From the NCBI RefSeq assembly GCF_028532725.1, contig NZ_JAQKGU010000001.1:496001-560000 (forward strand): a DNA stretch of 64,000 nucleotides. Reading direction: 5' to 3'. How positions within the stretch are numbered: the first letter of the stretch is position 1; every line of letters starts with the position of its first letter. The notes under the pieces were generated by a model that ran no database searches, was not told the DNA's origin, and saw only the letters and a program-made list of their open reading frames with translations. Below, in pieces: positions 9,740 through 19,921 of this stretch. Position numbers and translations under genes: made by a program. This DNA is from Desulfovibrio sp. Fe33 (lineage in GTDB: Bacteria; Desulfobacterota; Desulfovibrionia; Desulfovibrionales; Desulfovibrionaceae).

Positions 9740-10345
9740 ATGAGAAAAGCATTCCCGCTGCTGATCGTCCTGGCGGTCCTTTTCGCGACCTCAGCCTCTG
9801 CCGCCGACGGGTTCCCCAAATCCATAGCCGGGTTCACCCTCGGCGAGCCCATGGAGCGATACGGGCAGTATTGCCGCATGGAGCAGGCCCTTCCCGTGTC
9901 CGACGCGCCGTTCCTGTCCGAAGTCCTCATCAAGCCCGACGCCCTGCCCGGGGTGCGCGGGGGCAGCCTCGCGTTCGGCAATTGCAGGAACAAGGACCGT
10001 CTGGTGCGCGTCAAACTCAAGTTCAACGACCGGGGACAGGGGTTCTTCGACAAGCTGTATGAGCGCTACGAGGACGCTTTCGGCGAGCCGGACAAGTATC
10101 TGGGCGACGCCTTCAAGAACGTCATCGCCTGGGAATGGTTTTTCAGGAACGACAAGGGAGAACAGATTTCCCTGGTGCTCATGTGGAGCCGCGACAAGGA
10201 AATCCGGCCCGGCGTGTCCATCAAGATGACGTACGGGAGTCTCATGGACGAGGAGTACGAGTGCTACATGGCCGGGTTCGAGGGTGCTCCGAACGGTCCC
10301 GGCAAATCCGTAATCCGGTCCCTGGACACCTACGTGCCGCGCTGA
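9740..10345 (+). CDS. exported protein of unknown function
   Basis: The 201-residue product begins with a clear Sec signal peptide (MRKAFPLLIVLAVLFATSAS, cleavage likely after ASA near residue 22). The mature part contains four cysteines, including CYC-like spacing at Cys45 and near the end, so a disulphide is plausible in the periplasm. The start GFTLGEPMERY resembles small periplasmic proteins that open with 'F.lG.s...v', but I do not recognise a named family. It is the first gene of a three-gene plus-strand unit: its TGA overlaps the next ATG (ATGATG), and a PqqD-like gene follows. Function is unknown. Confidence 0.75.
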   Translation: MRKAFPLLIVLAVLFATSASAADGFPKSIAGFTLGEPMERYGQYCRMEQALPVSDAPFLSEVLIKPDALPGVRGGSLAFGNCRNKDRLVRVKLKFNDRGQGFFDKLYERYEDAFGEPDKYLGDAFKNVIAWEWFFRNDKGEQISLVLMWSRDKEIRPGVSIKMTYGSLMDEEYECYMAGFEGAPNGPGKSVIRSLDTYVPR

Positions 10346-11277
10346 TGATGGTTGATTTCGCCTGGAACGGGATCGGCCTGGCCGCCCCCGCGGACTGGGA
10401 GCCTTCCGCCATCGAGCGGGACGGATTGTTTCTGGCCGACGGCTCGGGGCCGGTCTGCGAACTCAAGTGGAACCGGGTGCAGGGGGCCTTCTCCTTTGAC
10501 AGGCACCTGAAAAGGCTGACCAAGGGCAACAAAAACGCCGAGGTCCGCGCTGTGGAGCCGGACGAGGTCCCGCCCGACTGGGCAGGGGCCGTGAACCGGT
10601 TGGCCGAATCCGGTCTTCGCGCCCGGAGTTTCGTCTGGCGGGCCGGGGAGAATCGAGGCCTGGGCGCGGCCCTGCATCATCCCGGCACGGGCCTGGCCTG
10701 CCTGGTTCAGTTCTTCATCCGTTCGGAGGCTGACGAGGGGCCGGCCGCCCGGGTGATGGCCACCCTGCGCGACCACACCGCCGGGAAGACCATGCCGTGG
10801 GCCATGTTCGGCCTGGCCGCGAGAGTCCCCGCGGATTTCGCGCTCGATACCTTTTCCTTCAGGCCGGGACATTACCGGATGTCTTTCTGGCGTTCCGCCT
10901 CGGGCGGACGGTCCGGGCGCGCGCCCGCAGGCAAGGGGCCGGGCGTTCGGCTCGATTTCGAACGGTTCGCCCCGGCGTCGGCCCTGCTCAAGGAAACGAC
11001 GCTGGAAGCGTGGTGCCGCGACAGGCTGGCCCATGCGCCGCCCGCGTCCCTGCCCATGGAGGGCGATTCCGGGCGCGTTTCCTGGCGCGGCGATGCGCGG
11101 ACGTCTTTCCTGCGCAGGGCTTTGCGCCGGGTAGTCCGGACCAGCGGCCGGGCATGGCTTACGGACGCGGGAAACGCCGTTTTGGCGGTCACGGCCACGG
11201 GCACAGTTTCACTTGCCGAATCCGTTTTCAACGATATCTGCGGGAGTTTTACCCTTGTTCCGGAAGAAACGGCCTGA
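10345..11277 (+). CDS. conserved-looking protein of unknown function in a PqqD-type operon
   Basis: The start chosen is the ATG overlapping the upstream stop codon, giving 310 residues. An open frame continues upstream but only as an out-of-phase read of the previous gene. There is no signal peptide and no membrane segment, so the protein is probably cytoplasmic. It opens with FAWNGIGLAAPADWEP and repeats a related phrase near residue 155 (FGLAARVPADFALDTF). This suggests two copies of one fold, each beginning 'f...Gl..RvPadW'. I do not recognise a catalytic motif. The coupled position between an exported protein and a PqqD-like protein is the only functional clue. Confidence 0.7.
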   Translation: MMVDFAWNGIGLAAPADWEPSAIERDGLFLADGSGPVCELKWNRVQGAFSFDRHLKRLTKGNKNAEVRAVEPDEVPPDWAGAVNRLAESGLRARSFVWRAGENRGLGAALHHPGTGLACLVQFFIRSEADEGPAARVMATLRDHTAGKTMPWAMFGLAARVPADFALDTFSFRPGHYRMSFWRSASGGRSGRAPAGKGPGVRLDFERFAPASALLKETTLEAWCRDRLAHAPPASLPMEGDSGRVSWRGDARTSFLRRALRRVVRTSGRAWLTDAGNAVLAVTATGTVSLAESVFNDICGSFTLVPEETA

Positions 11278-11632
11278 GCCGGTCATATCCCGAGCCGAGG
11301 CCCTGGGAATGATCCCGGTGCGCAACGAGGCGGTGGAGGAGACCGAGCTTCCCGGCGGCCTGGTCAGGCTGGCCTATCCCCTGGCGGTCAAGCCGTGGTT
11401 CGGCCGCCTGGCCGACAAGGTGGGGCTGTGGGACGGCAGGCCCATGACGAAACGGGTGGAGCTGGACGAGATGGGAACCTTCGTCTGGCGGCGCATCGAC
11501 GGCCGCAACTCGGTCCGCGCAATAGCGGAAATGTTTGCCGAGGCCTACGAGGTCCAGCTTCGCGAAGCCGAATTGTCGGTCACCGCCTTCATCAAGACTA
11601 TCGGCCAGCGCGGCATGATCGGGTTGAAATAA
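11255..11632 (+). CDS. PqqD-family peptide-chaperone-like protein
   Basis: The TTG at 11255 is preceded by GCGGGAG at suitable distance and gives 125 residues, overlapping the previous gene by 23 bases. A GTG or ATG further upstream (11213) would overlap more and looks less likely. Residues from about 60 to the end match PqqD: 'ELDEMGTFVWRRIDG.NSVRAIAEMFAEAY', with the winged-helix pattern of RiPP recognition elements. PqqD-type proteins present precursor peptides to radical SAM or other modifying enzymes. No radical SAM gene, precursor peptide or other pqq gene is visible nearby, so this is an orphan. The last gene of its operon. Confidence 0.75.
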   Translation: MFRKKRPEPVISRAEALGMIPVRNEAVEETELPGGLVRLAYPLAVKPWFGRLADKVGLWDGRPMTKRVELDEMGTFVWRRIDGRNSVRAIAEMFAEAYEVQLREAELSVTAFIKTIGQRGMIGLK

Positions 11633-11698
11633 CGCGCCCTGGGGCTGGCGTCCGCCGTGGTGGCCGTGTCGCCCTGCGGGCGGCGCGTCTGCGTATGG

Positions 11699-11983
11699 TT
11701 AGGATTCCCGCAACGGGGCGGGCAGGATCTCCAACTTCATCTCCGTGCCCGCCGCCTTGAGGAAGGTCCTCACCTCGCGTTGGAGGTGCGGGCTGTAGCG
11801 CAGGACAAGGATTCCCTTGAATTTGTTGACCACGGTGAACACGCCGAGGTTGTCGTATCCTTCCAGGATGAACCGGAAGAGTCCGATGTCGCTCGGGTCG
11901 ACGCGCACGTATACGCGGTCGGACCACTGCGGGGCGGGAGGGCAGACCCTTTTGCGGGGCCTGCGGCGCGAAGATGATGCCAT
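11699..11983 (-). CDS. DUF4911-family protein
   Basis: The 94-residue protein has a basic N-terminus (MASSSRRRPRKRVC) followed by a compact domain: VYVRVDPSDIGLFRFILEG, then DNLGVFTVVNKFKGILVLRY and a final helix LQREVRTFLKAAG. This is the pattern I know as DUF4911, a small family common in sulfate-reducing deltaproteobacteria, often written 'DIa.lkfILEgyDNlg..tvvd...avlkl..'. No enzymatic function is established. It is transcribed toward the operon ending at 11632 and lies downstream of an HD-GYP gene on the same strand, with a 110-bp gap, so co-transcription is possible but unproven. Confidence 0.75.
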   Translation of the reverse strand: MASSSRRRPRKRVCPPAPQWSDRVYVRVDPSDIGLFRFILEGYDNLGVFTVVNKFKGILVLRYSPHLQREVRTFLKAAGTEMKLEILPAPLRES

Positions 11984-12093
11984 GGACGCTCTCTAGCCTC
12001 AGCTTGCGCAAAAGGCAAACACGTTTTCCCGGCGTACCGCCCCGCGTTTGCGGCGGGCCTCGCATCTTCCGCCCCGCACACGCGAAATGCCCG

Positions 12094-13095
12094 CTAGGAG
12101 GTCAGATCGGCCTTGGCCAGCACCTCGATGAGACGCCTGAGCATTTCCGTGTCGAACGCGCTTCGCATGGACTTGATCCTGGTCAGGGCTTCGAAGGGCG
12201 TCAGGCGGCGTCCCGTGCGGCCGCGCGTGAGGTTGTCGTATTCGTTGCAGAGGATGAGCGCCTTGACGTAGGACGGCAGCATGGCCCCGGTGGAGCCGGA
12301 GGGATAGCCCAGTCCGTCCTCGCGTTCGTGATGGAAAAGGATGCACTGCAACGTCTCCTGGGGCATGGGCAGGCCCGAGCAGACGCCCACGCCCAGGGCG
12401 GGATGGGATTTGACGAGGTCTTTGTCCTCGCGGCTCAGCGCATCGAACTTCTTGGTGAAGACTTCCCGCGGCAACTCGATTTTGCCTATGTCGTGCAGGA
12501 TGGCACCCATGCCCACGGCCACAAGGAGTTCGGAATCCTCCTTCATGAACGAACACAGGGTGGTCACGGTCAGGACCATTACCCCGACGCCGTGGTGGAA
12601 GGATTCCTCGCCGTCGCGTATGAACCGGGCGAGCTCCTTGAGGGCGTCCTCCCTGGAAAGGAACTTGAGGGAGTCGGCGATGAGCTTGCGGATGCGCTGA
12701 AAATGCCTCCTGTCTATGGGCGCCGGCAGGGAGCTGTCGAAGGCTTCCCGGGCGAGCGCCACGGTGGCGTCGCTCCAGACGCGGGCGCGCTCACCCACGG
12801 GGATGCTCTCGTCATCCAGGATTTCCAGAATGTTTTCCTGCACATAGCGGGTGAAGTCGTCATAGTCCGAGGCCCGGACGTAGAGATGGTCCACGCCGAG
12901 CAGGGATAGCCGCTGCTTGTGCGAGTCGGTGAACAGCTCTCCTTTTTCCGCATACAGGACGTATTTCCCGCCCTGCTTCAGGTATACGGAAAAGCCGCCC
13001 ACCCGCGAAGGAATGACCATGTAGGGTGAAACCTTGACCATGGCCCGGCCGTTGCCGCCGTGCGCGCCGTTGTCGGCGGAAGGGATATTGTCCAT
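12094..13095 (-). CDS. HD-GYP-type phosphohydrolase
   Basis: Starting at the ATG with an AAGGAG-type site gives 333 residues. The N-terminal ~150 residues include a small beta-rich region (FSVYLKQGGKYVLYAEKGE) of the kind placed before HD-GYP domains in PilZ-like or DUF3391-type proteins. The C-terminal half is an HD-GYP domain: FHHGV, the HD motif AILHDIGKIELP, then HHEREDGLGYPSG (HHExxDGxGYP). It is therefore expected to hydrolyse cyclic di-GMP, although the GYP loop reads GLGYP and activity is untested. There is no receiver or membrane segment, so the input signal is unknown. It is monocistronic by position, divergent from uvrA. Confidence 0.9.
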   Translation of the reverse strand: MDNIPSADNGAHGGNGRAMVKVSPYMVIPSRVGGFSVYLKQGGKYVLYAEKGELFTDSHKQRLSLLGVDHLYVRASDYDDFTRYVQENILEILDDESIPVGERARVWSDATVALAREAFDSSLPAPIDRRHFQRIRKLIADSLKFLSREDALKELARFIRDGEESFHHGVGVMVLTVTTLCSFMKEDSELLVAVGMGAILHDIGKIELPREVFTKKFDALSREDKDLVKSHPALGVGVCSGLPMPQETLQCILFHHEREDGLGYPSGSTGAMLPSYVKALILCNEYDNLTRGRTGRRLTPFEALTRIKSMRSAFDTEMLRRLIEVLAKADLTS

Positions 13096-13335
13096 GCGTT
13101 CTCCTTGCCATATGCCGTGGCCGCGTGAAGTCCGCAAGGTGTCGGTGGGAGCTTCGGCAACCCGGCTGCCTGCGTGAGGCCCGTGGCTTTCCGTCCCCGT
13201 CTCGCAACGGGTTTGGCATTGTCTCTATTCACGCATATACGCGCTGCGTACGGACCTGTAAAGGATGGATGGCGGGGCGGATGATTCCTTCGCCTCCGCG
13301 CTTGCCTTGCCTGCGAGAATGATTACTCTCTGCCG

Positions 13336-16098
<2,763 letters not shown>

Positions 16099-16248
16099 GG
16101 GGGAGCCTCCGGCGGCCCCTCCGGGGAGGCCGGGGCGCTGCCCTGGACCCGCTCAAGGCCGAGGGCCTTGAGAATCCCATTGCCGCCTTCGGCGGGGGAT
16201 GAAACAGATGCGGCGGCCCATCCTTCATGGATGGGCGGCCGCATCTGT
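16099..16248. terminator. hairpin-rich intergenic tract ending in a bidirectional terminator-like stem-loop
   Basis: Between convergent genes, 16152-16172 forms a perfect 9-bp stem (CTCAAGGCC with GGCCTTGAG). 16185-16200 forms a small GCCGCC/GGCGG hairpin. 16204-16248 forms a very long stem (19 pairs with one G-G mismatch) around a five-base loop. No long T-run follows on either strand, so this is a terminator-like barrier rather than a textbook intrinsic terminator. Confidence 0.6.
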
Positions 16249-16268
16249 CCGCAAGGCCGACAGTGCCG

Positions 16269-16661
16269 TCAGCGCCAGTAAATCCGTGCCGTGCGTTCGC
16301 CGAATCTGCGGGCGGCTTTTACGTTCATGCCGAAGTAGATGTCTATCCGTTGCGTGAACCGTTGGTTCATCTTGTCCAGGACGATATAGGGGCCGTCGAA
16401 GCCGTCGATCCAGACTTTGGTTTGGTTGTCCAGGCCAAGCTCGATAAGGTCGCGGGATACCGCAATGGCCTTCATGCCGGGTTTGAGCCGGTTGTTCCAG
16501 GCTGCCCTGTGCGGGTCCCCGTCGGTCTGGGCGGGAGTGGAGTTGTAGGCCGTGACCGAAACCTCCAGGCTGTTCCAGAACAGCCTGTTCGGCTGGCTCA
16601 TTCCGTAGCCGAGCGCGATGACCAGCACGCCGGCGGACAAGAGGATGAGAGCGCGTTTCAT
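16269..16661 (-). CDS. 3D-domain (double-psi beta-barrel) envelope protein
   Basis: The ATG preceded by TGGGAG gives 130 residues. The protein starts with a hydrophobic signal/anchor (ALILLSAGVLVIALGYG). The rest matches the 3D domain named after three conserved Asp residues, shared with MltA and YuiC: a segment like 'kaIAVSRDLIELG...KVWIDGFDGPYIVLDKM' and then RIDIYFGMNVKAARRFGER. Such domains are found in lytic transglycosylases that act on peptidoglycan, though in this short form catalytic activity is not established. It is probably anchored in the inner membrane facing the periplasm. The ATG is divergent from the solute-binding-like gene at 16771. Confidence 0.82.
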   Translation of the reverse strand: MKRALILLSAGVLVIALGYGMSQPNRLFWNSLEVSVTAYNSTPAQTDGDPHRAAWNNRLKPGMKAIAVSRDLIELGLDNQTKVWIDGFDGPYIVLDKMNQRFTQRIDIYFGMNVKAARRFGERTARIYWR

Positions 16662-16770
16662 ACGCTCCCATACCTCAAATAGGCGATAAGGGGCAAGTCG
16701 CCCCGATTCCCGGGCCGCGCGCCATGTTCCCTTTGCCCACGCCGGGCCATCTGTGCTATGCACGGAAGCG

Positions 16771-17559
16771 ATGCAATCCGTCCTGCGACATACCCTGACC
16801 TGTCTCCGGACAACAAGCCGCCGCGCAGTCCTTGCGGCCGCGTGCGTCGCGCTGTGCCTGCTTGCGGCCGAGCCCGGCCATGCCCGCGAACCCTATCGGA
16901 TCGGCTATTCGCCCGACGCCATGGTTCACGTGGAGGCCAAGAAACGGTTGGAAGCGGTCTACAAGCGTGCGGGATTGCCGGTGGAGTTCGTGTCCATGCC
17001 CACAAAACGCTCCCTGGTCCTTGCCTGCGACGGCGTTCTGGACGGGGACGCCGGACGTATTCCCAACCTGGAGCAGAACTTCCCCACGCTGATTCGGGTG
17101 AATGTCGAGCTCATGGAGCTGATCGGAACGGCCTATGTGCTCAAAAATCGGAAGATCGAGCGGTTCGACAAGAGCCTGCTGGACGAAATGGCGGTGGGAG
17201 CGGTCAGGGGAGTCATCTGGGCCGAGCGGGTCATGGCCGGACGCCCGCTTGTTTTGGTCAACAATTATGAGACCCTGTTCAGCATGTTGCAGGAGGGGCG
17301 CATCGGCCTGGCTCTGGGGAGCAAGCTCAGCGCCGAAAAGACCTTTCGCGATCACGCGGGACGGTTTGACATGATTGTGGGGCTGGACCCGCCCGCCTGC
17401 AGGACTCCTTTCTATCACTACCTGCACGAAAAGAACTCGGGCATCGTGCCCAAGCTGCAAAAGGCCCTGCGGGAACTCCGTTCCGAGGGCTACCGGCTCG
17501 GCGGGGCGGCTTCCCCCGCTTCTCCGGAAACGGACGCCGTTCAGCGGGACAGGCAGTAG
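16771..17559 (+). CDS. periplasmic solute-binding-like protein (amino-acid-binding fold)
   Basis: The ATG at 16771 gives 262 residues; a frame-compatible ATG at 16753 is less likely. A signal peptide (VLAAACVALCLLAAEPGHA) precedes a mature part beginning YRIGYSPDAMVHVEAKKRLEAVYKRAG. That pattern resembles family-3 extracellular solute-binding proteins (beta strand, then helix). About 235 mature residues fit this fold. No transporter permease or ATPase is adjacent, so it may act as a sensor or orphan binding protein, as is common for this subgroup in deltaproteobacteria. Its last 19 bases overlap the 3' end of the convergent amidotransferase gene. Confidence 0.72.
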   Translation: MQSVLRHTLTCLRTTSRRAVLAAACVALCLLAAEPGHAREPYRIGYSPDAMVHVEAKKRLEAVYKRAGLPVEFVSMPTKRSLVLACDGVLDGDAGRIPNLEQNFPTLIRVNVELMELIGTAYVLKNRKIERFDKSLLDEMAVGAVRGVIWAERVMAGRPLVLVNNYETLFSMLQEGRIGLALGSKLSAEKTFRDHAGRFDMIVGLDPPACRTPFYHYLHEKNSGIVPKLQKALRELRSEGYRLGGAASPASPETDAVQRDRQ

Positions 17560-18257
17560 GCAGCGAACCGTTCGAGAAGGGACGCGGATTCAGGCGTGTC
17601 TCGGACCGTGGTCCGGATGCGGGCGGCGTCCAATCCTTGTTCAGCCAATTCCAGCTCACGCCGGGCGATGTATTCGAGGATGGCGGGCGCGTCGAACTCG
17701 GGATGGAACTGTACGCCCCAGGCGGCTTCGCTCACCCGAAAGGACTGGTGCGGGTCGTGCGCGCCCGTGGCCAGGAGCGTCGCCCCAGAAGGCAGTTCGA
17801 GAGCGGTCTGGGAATGAGTCACATGCCCCGGGAAGGTCCGCGGCAGGTCGCGAAATATGGGATCGTCGCCGGCCGCTTCGGTCAGCGTGACATCCGTCGT
17901 GCCGATCTCCAGCCCGTCCGGATGGTAGCCCGCTCTGCCGCCCAGGGCGTCCGCCATGAGCTGGTGGCCGAAGCAGATGCCGAGCAGGGGCAGCCGGGCG
18001 TCCACGGCGCGCCGTATCCAGGCTTTGGCGTCATCTATCCATCCGAACCCGTCAGTGACCATGTCGTGGGAGCCGGTGATGACGCCGCCTGCGAATTCTT
18101 CCGGGGCGGGCAAGGGTTCTCCGGCCTGAGCGTCGACGCTCACCCACCTGTCGCAGGCGAGCCTCATGCCCTGCGCGGTCCAGTCCACGAAATCGCCTCG
18201 CTCCGCAGCGTAGTCGGCATAGGTGCCGCCGGTTTTCACAATCAGGATCTTTTTCAT
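17541..18257 (-). CDS. class I glutamine amidotransferase (GMP synthase-like, stand-alone)
   Basis: The 238-residue protein starts at MKKILIVKTGG; a longer upstream frame has no ribosome site. The catalytic triad of class I GATases is visible: Cys95 in LLGICFGHQL, and His185 and Glu187 in GVQFHPEF. Such stand-alone domains release ammonia from glutamine or hydrolyse gamma-glutamyl amides; the true substrate is unknown. An AT-rich region with likely divergent promoters (18258-18400) separates it from the M48 gene. Its 3' end overlaps the convergent gene at 16771-17559 by 19 bp, an arrangement that can create antisense transcripts. Confidence 0.88.
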   Translation of the reverse strand: MKKILIVKTGGTYADYAAERGDFVDWTAQGMRLACDRWVSVDAQAGEPLPAPEEFAGGVITGSHDMVTDGFGWIDDAKAWIRRAVDARLPLLGICFGHQLMADALGGRAGYHPDGLEIGTTDVTLTEAAGDDPIFRDLPRTFPGHVTHSQTALELPSGATLLATGAHDPHQSFRVSEAAWGVQFHPEFDAPAILEYIARRELELAEQGLDAARIRTTVRDTPESASLLERFAAYCLSR

Positions 18258-18407
18258 TTTTGTCCTACGAAAATGTAGTTTATTTAAGCTATTAAGAGAA
18301 TAATGTAGCAAGCGGGGCGGGGTGTCAACTCCGTGCGCGCTGCGGCCTCGGGGTTGAACTGGAGGTAGGATTTACGGTATTGAACAGGCAACAACCGGGA
18401 GATGACA

Positions 18408-19739
18408 ATGAAATCCGTACGAATCCGTTCGCGCCTTACGCGGCGGGAGTTTCTCAAGGCCGGGGCCATGACCGCGGTCGCCGCCGGAGTGGGGGGATGC
18501 GCCAAGAATCCCGTCACGGGCCAGAGCCAGTTCATGCTGGTCAGCGAGGAGCAGGAAATCCAGATGGATCGCCAGGCCTCGCCACAGCAGTTGTCCAACG
18601 ATTACGGCTCCACCCAGGACAAGGCCCTGAACGAGTACGTGTCCGGCGTGGGCAAGTCCCTGTCCGATACGTCCCACCGGCCGCAGATGCCCTACAACTA
18701 CCACGCGGTCAACGCCAACTATGTGAACGCATACGCCTTTCCCGGCGGCACCATCGCCTGTACCCGCGGCATCCTGCTCGAGGTCGACAACGAGGCCGAG
18801 ATGGCCGCGCTGCTCGGCCACGAGATCGGCCACGTCAACGCCCGGCATACGGCTTCGCGCATGAGTTCGCAGATGGTCGTGGGCGGGCTGGCCACACTGG
18901 GCGGCGCGGCCATCGGGGCCAAGTACGGCGGCGCATGGGGTTCCGTTGCGGGCGGCCTGGGCGGTCTCGGGGCGGGATTGCTTCTGGCCTCCTACAGCCG
19001 CGACGACGAGCGGCAGGCCGACGCGCTGGGCCTGGAATACATGACTCGCGCGGAATACAACCCCGAAGGCATGGTGGGCCTCATGGAGATGCTCAACGAA
19101 CAGCACAACCGCGAACCCAGCGCCCTGGAAGTCATGTTCGCCACTCATCCAATGAGCGCGGAGAGACTGGCCACGGCCCGCCAGGAGGCCAGCAAGAAAT
19201 ATTACGGAGCCAGGCAGTACGCCTTCTACCGCGAGCGGTACATGGACCACACCGTGAACCTCCGCAAGATCGGCCCGGCCATCCGGGACATGCAGGATGC
19301 GGAAAAGCTCGGAGGAGAGAAAAAGTACAATCGGGCCGAAGAAAAAATGGGCACGGCCCTGCGGCTTGCGCCCGAGGACTACACCGGCCTTCTGCTTATG
19401 TCCAAGCTGCTGATCGCGCAGGAAAAGTACAGCGAGGCCCTGCCGTATGCCCGACAGGCCAGGGAAGTGTATCCCGGTGAGGCTCAGGCCAATCAGGTGG
19501 CGGGCGTACTCCTGATCCAGGCCAAGGAGTACGAACAGGCCCATGAAGCTTTTGCGGCCTATGAAAAAGCGCTTCCGGGCAACCCCTACGCGACGTTCTT
19601 CATGGGGTACGCCCAGGAGGGCATGGGCCGCCGCAAGGAGGCGGCCGAAGACTATTACAAGTTCCTCCAGCAGGTGAACCAGGGCAACCAGGCGCAGCAC
19701 GCCTACAACCGGCTGGTGGAGTGGGGGTATGTGAAGTAG
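18408..19739 (+). CDS. M48-family metalloprotease with C-terminal TPR-like repeats (BepA-type)
   Basis: The second ATG (18408) is better spaced from GGGAG than the one at 18402 and gives 443 residues. The N-terminus has a twin-arginine-like motif (TRREFLKAG) and a lipobox ending at Cys31, so it is probably a lipoprotein. The zinc site HEIGH (His138, Glu139, His142) is followed by a downstream RDDERQADALG helix carrying the third ligand. After about residue 280, helical TPR-like repeats appear (MGTALRLAPEDYTGLLLMSK, then AYEKALPGNPYATFFMG). This is the layout of BepA/YfgC, an outer-membrane protein quality-control protease. Divergent from the amidotransferase gene. Confidence 0.93.
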   Translation: MKSVRIRSRLTRREFLKAGAMTAVAAGVGGCAKNPVTGQSQFMLVSEEQEIQMDRQASPQQLSNDYGSTQDKALNEYVSGVGKSLSDTSHRPQMPYNYHAVNANYVNAYAFPGGTIACTRGILLEVDNEAEMAALLGHEIGHVNARHTASRMSSQMVVGGLATLGGAAIGAKYGGAWGSVAGGLGGLGAGLLLASYSRDDERQADALGLEYMTRAEYNPEGMVGLMEMLNEQHNREPSALEVMFATHPMSAERLATARQEASKKYYGARQYAFYRERYMDHTVNLRKIGPAIRDMQDAEKLGGEKKYNRAEEKMGTALRLAPEDYTGLLLMSKLLIAQEKYSEALPYARQAREVYPGEAQANQVAGVLLIQAKEYEQAHEAFAAYEKALPGNPYATFFMGYAQEGMGRRKEAAEDYYKFLQQVNQGNQAQHAYNRLVEWGYVK

Positions 19740-19788
19740 GGGCCTCGAGGTATGCCGGACGGGAAAAGGAAGGTTCAATTCCTTTCTC

Positions 19789-19809
19789 AGATCGCCGATT
19801 AAACCGCTC
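19789..19809 (+). repeat. 21-bp direct repeat, copy 1 (upstream of Fic gene)
   Basis: The sequence starts AGATCGCCGAT and ends CGCTC. It matches 19880-19900 at 19 of 21 positions, in the same orientation, with start-to-start distance 91 bp. It lies 50 bp after the protease stop and just upstream of an AT-rich segment containing TATAAT at 19842-19847. Confidence 0.8.
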
Positions 19810-19879
19810 AAAAATCAATTTTAAAGAATGGTTTCAAAAATTATAATATTTGTATATACAGATAGTTGTGGGTGTATGA
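19810..19879 (+). promoter_or_regulatory. AT-rich putative promoter region of the Fic gene
   Basis: These 70 bp are far more AT-rich than the surroundings and contain a perfect TATAAT (19842-19847) without an obvious -35 box at the ideal distance. They sit between the two copies of a 21-bp direct repeat, which suggests that the repeats flank the transcription start and serve as operators. Confidence 0.4.
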
Positions 19880-19900
19880 AGATCGCCGATAAAAACGCTC
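19880..19900 (+). repeat. 21-bp direct repeat, copy 2 (between promoter region and Fic start)
   Basis: Same orientation as 19789-19809 with two mismatches. It ends 21 bp before the Fic ATG and immediately before the GTGAGG ribosome site, so a bound protein would block both transcription and the start region. Confidence 0.8.
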
Positions 19901-19921
19901 GTTTTTTGTGAGGTTAAGTGC

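Noticed and set aside
10135-10344. Extended N-terminus of the unknown protein starting at 10345
   Set aside because: The extra residues read the preceding gene in another frame; the ATG overlapping that gene's stop is the natural start.
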